Below, one piece after another: positions 57,400 through 64,000 of a DNA stretch of 64,000 bases. This DNA is from Piezodorus guildinii. Taxonomy: Eukaryota > Arthropoda > Insecta > Hemiptera > Pentatomidae. The notes under the pieces are model-generated. The model was not told the DNA's origin and searched no databases. It saw only the letters and a program-made list of their open reading frames with translations. Both the position numbers and the translations under genes were made by a program. The first letter of the stretch is position 1. Every line of letters starts with the position of its first letter. The DNA lies in contig CM041294.1 in NCBI GenBank assembly GCA_023052935.1, forward strand, positions 86,784,616-86,848,615. Direction: 5' to 3'.

Positions 57400-58620
57400 A
57401 GTTCGCTTTGCAGGACTACACGCGAGTTATAGAAAGCAATACTGCACTCCTTTCGGTGAATCTTGAACGTTGTGTTCTCCACAATGGAAATTTATTCGGT
57501 TCAGTCCCAATAGGCCATTCTGTTTCTTTGCATGAAAAATATAAAGGCATAAAGAAGGTCATTGGGATCACTGGTAGCTGGGTGGCTAGCGTAACAGCCT
57601 CCCATGCCAAAGGTCACTGGTTCAAACCCGCAGGTGGTCCTGGGATTTTTTAATGGGAGTAAAAAACCCTTAGTTACGCCGTCCTTCGGAGGGGACGTTA
57701 AAAGGTGGTTGGGGCTGACATCGAGCCGGTGCGATGTCAGGTACTCGTTAAAGGTCCCTACCCTAATAAAACCTGGTTAGGCAAAATTTAGGACTCCAAC
57801 TGTAGCATCGTCCGATTAGCCATAGTAGCATAAAGTGACGTTAAATAATAAATAAATAAAGAAGGCCATTGACTTGTTGCAATATAACGTTCACCAACGG
57901 ATCATATGTGGTGACCTTAAAATGGTTGTTGCCTTCTTGACCAGCAACACGGATATACAGAGTTTCCCTGTTTTCTATATGTGTGGGACAGCAAAGCTCG
58001 TAAGAAGCATTGGGTGTAGTCCAAGTGGCCGCCACGATCTGACCTGAAACCTGGTGATCTAAACATTCCAAGTCAGCCACTTGTCGACAGAAAAAAAAAT
58101 TATAATTCCGCCTTTGCATATACAACTAGGTTTGATGAAGCAATTGGCTAAAGCTCGGTCAAGTGAAAAACTGAAACAAAGGAACTGTTTTAAGTATATC
58201 ATATCGGAATTTCCTGGCTTGTTATGAGAAGTTAAAGGCTGGTGTCTTTGACGGGCCACCGATTAGACAAGTTATTAAACAAGAAAGTTTCATTGAAACA
58301 ATGACCGAACTTGGTTGATAACCGAAGAAAGAATGTTTGGTTAGCATTTAGAAGAATGTCAAGAACTTTCTTGGAAATACACGACCCCAGAATTACGTCA
58401 AAATTGTTCAAACAACTCTTAGAGTGTTTTAAAAATCTTGGGTAAAACACAAGTATCAAACTACATTGCTTACATAGCCATCTTGCAAACTTTTTCAAAG
58501 CAATTGCATTTCTACCCAAACCGCTACATACCACTTATGCAGTGAGTTAAAGTGGCTCCTTCCCACCACTCGTAGACAATACCATATTTCCTACACACAT
58601 ACGACGCATCACTATAGTGG
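57400..58620 (+). pseudogene. Decayed ORF of a multicopy arthropod family, split by a SINE
   Basis: Before the SINE (57565-57855) one frame reads ERCVLHNGNLFGSVPIGHSV then SLHEKYKGIKKVI; after it DLLQYNVHQRIICGDLKMVV, further on IIPPLHIQLGLMKQLAKA, and in later frames FPGLSYEKLKAGVFDGPPIR and NFLGNTRPQNYVKIV. These blocks, in this order, recall a large family of 'uncharacterized' arthropod proteins with HNGN..SIP..HSV, ICGDLKV and LPPLHIKLGLMK, present in many copies and probably encoded by a mobile element. Joining across the SINE, using one copy of its duplication, restores the frame. There are at least two stops and several frameshifts. The family link is from memory, not a search. Confidence 0.6.
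57565..57855 (+). mobile_element. tRNA-derived SINE family A, full length
   Basis: Head with A-box TAGCTGGGTGG and B-box GGTTCAAACCC, body CCGTCCTTCGGAGGGGACG, 3' end ATAAAGTGACGTTAAATAAT and TAAA repeats. Flanked by 16-bp duplications ATAAAGAAGGTCATTG (57549-57564) and ATAAAGAAGGCCATTG (57856-57871). Confidence 0.9.
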
Positions 58621-58754
58621 ACTCCTTTAGAAGACTTGTTTGAGAACGGCAATCTTCACTAAAATACAATCAACTTCCTTTTGAAAGATCGAAAAATAAA
58701 ACTATCCTCAAACATTAAGGGTTAGAGAATGTTTGGATAGCGAAGAGGACATAC

Positions 58755-58909
58755 CTTCTTCTTCCTGAAGGACTCTATGAGGTGATCGAGATCCTTCCTC
58801 TGCATGGGGAAGGTGATGTGGATGCCGCGGTAGTTGGTCTCAGTCCTGGCCGTCGGAGAGCTCGCCTCGCTGGGCGACTCGTCCTCGTACCGGGTCTCCA
58901 CGGTAGTGT
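58755..58909 (-). CDS. rdgC: rdgC/PPEF phosphatase exon (upstream of catalytic core)
   Basis: Internal coding exon of the insect retinal degeneration C protein, a serine/threonine phosphatase of the PPEF family. In Drosophila rdgC is a Ca2+-regulated enzyme needed for rhodopsin dephosphorylation in photoreceptors. On the minus strand an acceptor (TTGCAG) precedes base 58909 and a donor (GTATGT) follows base 58755. The exon enters with two bases of a split codon and ends in phase 0; its 51 codons contain YRGIHITFPMQRKD and end in FRKKK, the linker just before the catalytic domain. It is GC-rich in AT-rich surroundings. It joins in frame to the exon at 43671-43838 to read [15 protein letters not shown], as expected for the family. 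The EF-hand and N-terminal IQ-motif exons are not in the window. Boundaries are from sequence; function is from the family. Confidence 0.93.
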
Positions 58910-59162
58910 CTGCAACATGAGATACAAAGTGTTGTAATACTTGAAATTAACAACTGAGCTAGGAAGAAGTCATAATGTATTTATAAAAATAAAAATAAAA
59001 CTCATCCCTGTATCCATATACAACCACCTAAATCTTATGCTGTTAATCACAAACCGATAACAATATATCCCCTCCACTTACAGCCACATGTTTGACTAAA
59101 TTAGGTACATAATTTCCTTGTTCATTTCACTGTATATATTTTTTGTTTATTTATTGATTTGT

Positions 59163-59955
59163 TTTTACTTCCAATTACCTACATATGAAATATATAATAA
59201 TCGTAAAATAAAAGTAGGATTGCGATCGTGAAAATTTTCAAATTTTTGAAAGTTTTCACCGAAAATACACGTTTTAGGATCCTCTGAGTACAAATGACTA
59301 AGTCCGGCAAAAAAAGTCTTTGTGTTCGTGCATGGTGTCTAACACGAAAGCGAAAAGTCATACAATACTGAAATATCATATTTAAGACAACAATACGCCA
59401 GATATGCAACAGAAACTTTTTCATTAAAATCAGGTATTAAGAAGAACCACTTTAAATCATCCATTTAGCTCCTTTTTACGATTTTCTCAAAACCGCTTTA
59501 ATGATTTTGATTAAACTATCGATGTAAAATTGAATGGGCTTTAATATCATGTAGGTTTCATTCCGATTGCAATAGTCTGACAGGGCTTAAATGTCGATCA
59601 TTTAATTTTCTTCCTCTAAAGTACCTTACATTTTGTAGAATCTAGAAAAATAATTATATCATCTATTTAGAACTGATAAAAAACGGACAAATATACAATT
59701 TGAACGAATACGATCCAACTGAAGAGTAGAGACCAAACTTATTTTTTTATTTAATTTTGGTGTTTATGAACACATAAACAGTAATAAAGACGTATAACAA
59801 ACTGTTGGCAAGCTGAAGATTTTAGATAAATTATTACCTTACGTGATGAAAATCCGATAAAACTAAATGATTGTTGTAGATGAAAATATAATAGATTATT
59901 TAATAAAACACATGTTTCTATTGAAATTAAATTTAATTATTTCTTTATAATCCTC
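59163..59955 (-). mobile_element. HINE-like repeat, lacks the outer 5' end
   Basis: TTACTTCCAATTACCTACAT, GATTGCGATCGTGAAAATTT and the body up to TTGAAATTAAATTTAATTAT. The GCGGGCAACACACG end is absent. Confidence 0.75.
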
Positions 59956-61140
59956 CACTATTTTATTATAATAGACTACGTTTGGCCTACAATGCCTTCT
60001 TATAGTGCAAGAACAATTTTTATCTGTAAGTACAAATATGATTTTCTTATTAATAATCAATCTTAGAATATACAACAGTAAAATTACAATAACAATTAAC
60101 ACTTTGTTAATTATCAATAAATTTATAAAATATAATTATTAATACTCTATAATAAGATTAACGTTACATTCTTTAAACAAATAATTTAAACAGGAAATAA
60201 AAAAAAATAGATAAAACAATCAAGTAGAAACCGGAAAATCATTAAATGGAACTAGTTGATGTGTTATCTTCATCGCTGTTAAATGTCCACAAAAGATAAA
60301 AAATTGTTCTTGCACCAGAAGACTGCATTACAACCGAAACGTCGTTCATTATAATAAAATAAAACATTGTTGAAGTATAATTATTAGCCTCAAAATTAAT
60401 ATTAAACAGAACAATTTAAAGAAACATTTAAGAAATGCACATATTTCAGAATATTAAATAAACCCTGTTAGATGAGAACTATTCAATCACTCTTTATGAA
60501 GTAAACTTGACTAGGAAAGTGAAATTGAATTAAAAATATTTTATACTTTAGAACCCCAGTCAACTGATGAAATAAAAAAAAAAAAAATGCAGTTATAAAT
60601 CTCATTTGTCTCGTGGCTGAAAATTAAATCTCCGATTAGTAAGGTAGAAAATTATAATTTTCTATTTAGTCTTTCTTTATACTAATTACTGAGGTTTTGT
60701 CTAGTTTAATTATTTTGCTTTTTTCTTATTTAAAAAAATGTTAAATGGTGTTTTACTTATTTGGAAGTTATGTAAACCATTTGGAAGTACGAGGAAAATT
60801 CAAACGAGGAAGACTTTTCGGTCAAAAGTTACTTTCTTTAATGGGAAAGTTTGTGTACTTTTTTTTCTGAGAGTTTTATTAAATGTTTAAACTTTATTCT
60901 CTTGCTCTGGGCAAAGGCGACCTGGTTCTTACCCTATTTTATAATACAAGGCGGTGAAAAAGACATTTTATGTTTCTCATGCCGCGTTTTTATGGAGAAG
61001 TCAGTATTAAACATTATTTAAGAGTGCCTAGTTCTAAGCAGCACGTCACTAGAAAAATACAAAAACTAAAATTATTATCTTCAACAATTAATCGCTTTAC
61101 AGCTATCATCAATATCCATATACTGGTGTAATAACAAAAA
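59956..61140. other. AT-rich sequence with a degenerate hammerhead-like motif
   Basis: 60315-60345 reads CCAGAAGACTGCATTACAAC then CGAAACGTCGTTC, a decayed form of the CTGANGA..GAAAC motif. Nothing else recognised. Confidence 0.35.
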
Positions 61141-61142
61141 AT

Positions 61143-61415
61143 TGGAGGTCAATTGTAGCATAGTGGCTAGCATTTGAGCTTTCTATGCCAAAGGTCTTGG
61201 GTTCAAAGCCGCAGGTGGTCCTAAGATTTTTTAATGGGAGTAACAAATTCTTAGTTATACCGTCCTTCGAGGGGACGTAAAAAGGTTGCTCTGGGCCTGT
61301 ACGATGTCAGGTACTCGTTAAAGATTCCTTATGGGCAGGCAAAATTTAAGACTCCCACTGTAACATTATCCGATTAGTCACAGTAGCATAAAGTGACGTT
61401 AAATGAATAAACAAA
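61143..61415 (+). mobile_element. tRNA-derived SINE family A, diverged full length
   Basis: TAGCATAGTGGCTAGC (A-box region), GGGTTCAAAGCCGC (B-box), GTCCTTCGAGGGGACG and the end CATAAAGTGACGTTAAATGA. Confidence 0.8.
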
Positions 61416-61846
61416 TAAAACGAAAATTCTCTCTGAATGAGAAAAGCTGGAGTATGCCTACCTATATATTATCGGTCTTTATTGGGGTTTGAAACGTGAA
61501 TAAAGGTGGGCATACTAATTTTTTATTTATTTTATGTTTCTCATACCGAATTTATATGGAGAAGTAATTCTTAAACCTTAGTTTAGAGGGTTCAGTTTCT
61601 AAGTATCAAGTCACCAGAATTATACAAACACTCACCATATAACTTATTTTCTACATCAATGAATCTATTTACAACCATCACCAATATCCAAATACAGGTA
61701 TAATATTAACAAAGAAAAATATCCTTGACTGAACACTGGGGATCTTGGTATATCTATATTACTGCTCTTTAGTGGAGCGGATTTCAAACGTGAATTAATG
61801 TGGACATACGAGTTTTTCATTTTTTGTTTAAAAAAAAAAAATCATC

Positions 61847-62775
61847 ATCCAGTCCTACCTCTCTGAAAGATCCTTCCAATAAACCACAATAGTTCCTACC
61901 TCAAGGCAGTATCCTAGCACCCATTCTTTACACGGTCTCTACAGCTGATATCGCAACCCTTCCCAGCACCTTCCTTTCTACCTATGCTGATGACACTTGT
62001 GTGTTATCAGTCAATAATGATCCTACTATTGCCTCTCAAACTCTTCAATCCCACATCGGAGACTTTGGGGTACGGTGCCAGAATTGGAGAATTAAAATAA
62101 ATTTCAACAAAACCCCTGCAGGGTCCTTTAATAATATCCCGCTTGTCCCGGTTGAACAGATTCGCTATTTAGGAATCCTACTTGACAAACGTTTAACATG
62201 TAATCCGCACACAAGACTAAAACGACAAGAAACTGCCCGTCGCTTTCGCTTTATTCAACACTTATTGGACACCTTCCACTTCTCTACAGAAGACTCACCT
62301 ATATCACCATCATAAGGCTTATCTGGACTTATGGGGTTGAGCTCTGGGGCTCTCCTAAATCATCAAACTCTTCCCGTATTCAATCTTTACAATCCAAAAA
62401 CCTTCGAAAAAACCTCAATATCTTTGTTAAGAATAAATTCATCCATAAAGATCTGAATATCCCATATGTTGCTGATTGTGCCCGAACCAGGTATCAATCC
62501 TTCCATGAAAAACTCCACTCCCACTCTAACTCACTTGTTTCAATTCTTGCTTTCTCTTCCAATCCTGAAAATTCTCTGAGGCGTCTGAAAAGAAGATGGC
62601 CTCGAGTCCTTCTCGTTTAGAATACCCAGTGGAGTTCTGCCAATGAATTTTCTCTTCATGTATTTTTACAGTTAGCTAATTTACTTGATGTATTACTAAT
62701 ACAGTTGTAAATTTCAATAAATGATAGTTTAAAAATATCCATACTTATGTAATTTAAAAAAAAAAAAAATAATAA
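61847..62775 (+). pseudogene. jockey-like LINE, 3' half
   Basis: FLSTYADDTCVLSVNNDP is the catalytic RT block, preceded by a broken GSILAPILYTVSTADI region. 62001-62315 stays open (QIRYLGILLDKRLTCNPHTR; LKRQETARRF), then one frame change leads to IRLIWTYGVELWGSPKSSNS and the C-terminus RRLKRRWPRVLLV-stop at about 62620. The 3' UTR has AATACAGTTGTAAATTTCAA and ends in an A-run near 62770. Jockey type is suggested by YADD and the absence of RNase H. Confidence 0.8.
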
Positions 62776-62900
62776 AATTCTTCCCAACTAAGATAAACCG
62801 AGGATCATGGTATACCTATCTGTTAATTGAGAGAAATAGGGATTTCAAACGTGAGCAAAGGGTGAATGACAATTTTTTTAAATTGATATTTATGATTGTA

Positions 62901-63050
62901 TTGGGCTGTAAAATAGGTTCGTAGCGTATTTTAATATTTCTATTTAATCCTCTCCGTGTTAATAAAATCTTACTTGGTTTAATATTTACTTGGTCAAGGA
63001 TGTTTAAATATTTTAATACCCTGAAAATTATTATACAATGGTTTATTATT
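62901..63050. mobile_element. mariner end fragment
   Basis: TTGGGCTGTAAAATAGGTTC then GTAGCGTATT after TA matches the left TIR of the mariner at 33144, and TTAATCCTCT and TTATACAATGGTTT continue the similarity. Confidence 0.6.
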
Positions 63051-63214
63051 TCCAAATAACTGTTTATATAGCTGTCTCTAGCCGATTTACTCATTTGAAA
63101 AGCAATAAATAATCCAAAGGAAAATGTTCAATTACCACTGCTGATTTCAAAACGATATATCAGTAATTATCATGAGCCATGTCAAGCATAAACTCAACCA
63201 GTTTATGTTTGATA

Positions 63215-63430
63215 TATTCTCATACAAGACTTAAACGACAAGAACCTGCTCGACAAGATACCGTTTAATACAATTCTGATTTGTGAATATGTACATATAT
63301 TACAAACTTAATTATTATTTTTAGTTTAGCAATTTGTTTTTTATTGCCATGACCACATTTTTCCGGACATCAATTCTGTATTTTTATTTTTTTCTTAAGG
63401 GCTTTAGTCCCAGGATGATAAAGAAGTTCT
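63215..63430 (+). mobile_element. Jockey-like scrap, then CR1-like 3' terminus
   Basis: CATACAAGACTTAAACGACA and AGAACCTGCTCGACA are a small piece of the jockey-like block. 63395-63425 reads CTTAAGGGCTTTAGTCCCAG then GATGATAAAG, a decayed CR1-like terminus. Confidence 0.45.
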
Positions 63431-63619
63431 TTATTTAATTTCATTTCATATTTATATAAAGAATCATATTTTATTTTCTGAAGTACCAACTGACAAAATA
63501 ATATAGACACTTTGTTTAACTGCTCTATAATAGAAATTCATTGGTTTGTACTAATTTTGTTTGAACCTCTGCTTGTCTTCTAGCAACGGTTTGATTATAC
63601 ATTATCTTGCAAGTTAGAT

Positions 63620-64000
63620 TATGAGTTTGCTGAATAACTTGATAATTATTGTTATTTATAATTATTATTGTCTATTCAAAAACATTGACGTAGCACTTAT
63701 TACTGAAACTAGACTAACCACTAAACAGTTCTTCAAAATACCTCAATACGTAACATACCGTACGGACCACCCAGACGGCAAAGCCCATGCAGTCCCTCTC
63801 TCATCACTGACTTCCACTTCCTACCTATGATTTCCTACAAACCACAGCCATAGTAATCAAAACTTTTTCCTTTCCGGTAACCCTTACATCAGCATATTGC
63901 CCTCCCAAACATTCCATTTCCAACATCGAATTTGTATCCTTTCTAAATTCCTTAGGAAATCATTTCATTCTGGGTGCAGACTTAAATGCCAAGCATCAAC
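63620..64000 (+). pseudogene. jockey-like LINE endonuclease, cut by the window edge
   Basis: One frame reads NIDVALITETRLTTKQFFKI then PQYVTYRTDHPDGKAHA, with the catalytic Glu of the 'TET' motif. After a frameshift it continues with AYCPPKHSISNIEF and ends FILGADLNAKH, the 'GD.N(A)KH' block (here AD). It is the N-terminal half of an ORF2; the RT should lie to the right. At least one frameshift makes it inactive. Confidence 0.7.

Noticed and set aside
57572..57640. tRNA-like sequences with A and B boxes (also at 24890-24958 and 33550-33624)
   Set aside because: They are heads of multicopy SINEs with target-site duplications and no proper acceptor stem, not tRNA genes.

Overview
The window is eukaryotic nuclear DNA, almost certainly from an insect (order not determined). 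It is AT-rich and full of simple repeats, has no operons, and contains spliced exons with GT/AG boundaries embedded in a dense crowd of transposable elements. The only host gene I can support is on the minus strand: three consecutive exons of the retinal degeneration C / PPEF serine-threonine phosphatase (rdgC) at 58755-58909, 43671-43838 and 30505-30671. They join in frame and carry the GDLHG, GDFVDRG and GNHE metal-binding motifs. The introns between them are about 14.9 kb and 13.0 kb, the gene runs off both ends of the window, and nearly everything else listed here sits inside its introns.

Layout from left to right. 1-2345: tail of a CR1-like LINE, then a TIR element holding a Helitron that itself holds a mariner remnant. 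3.2-8.6 kb: SINE and LINE scraps and two long copies of the dominant repeat ('HINE-like', below). 8.6-10.6 kb: a 1.96-kb fold-back element with six 21-bp tandem repeats at each end. 11.7-28.7 kb: many HINE-like copies, one of them split by a young gag-only LTR retrotransposon (16194-19099, LTRs identical by eye). 28.7-30.1 kb: ~104-bp tandem repeats, a second set of 21-bp subterminal repeats and a Helitron fragment. 30.5-43.8 kb: rdgC exons plus jockey-like LINE fragments, a mariner carrying a SINE, and a HINE-like copy carrying a Helitron. 43.9-46.8 kb: RTE-like and CR1-like LINE remains and a hammerhead-like motif. 47.9-53.6 kb: a full-length LINE of the I group on the minus strand, with intact ORF1, ORF2 open in one frame except for four nonsense codons, a poly(A) tail and a target-site duplication. 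53.7 kb: a GC-rich minisatellite of palindromes. 57.4-58.6 kb: a decayed multicopy arthropod ORF split by a SINE. 58.9-64 kb: more SINE, mariner and jockey debris, ending in a jockey endonuclease that continues past the right edge.

The dominant repeat occurs at least 22 times. One end begins TCTGGTGCGGGCAACACACG; a 14-base motif, ACTTTCACTTACCT, lies about 22 bases inside that end and recurs inverted at the very tip of the other end, and many copies have an internal CA microsatellite. This asymmetric terminal inverted repeat plus microsatellite core resembles non-autonomous Helentron relatives (DINE-1/HINE type); that classification is inference. The nested insertions give a readable relative chronology of transposition in this locus.
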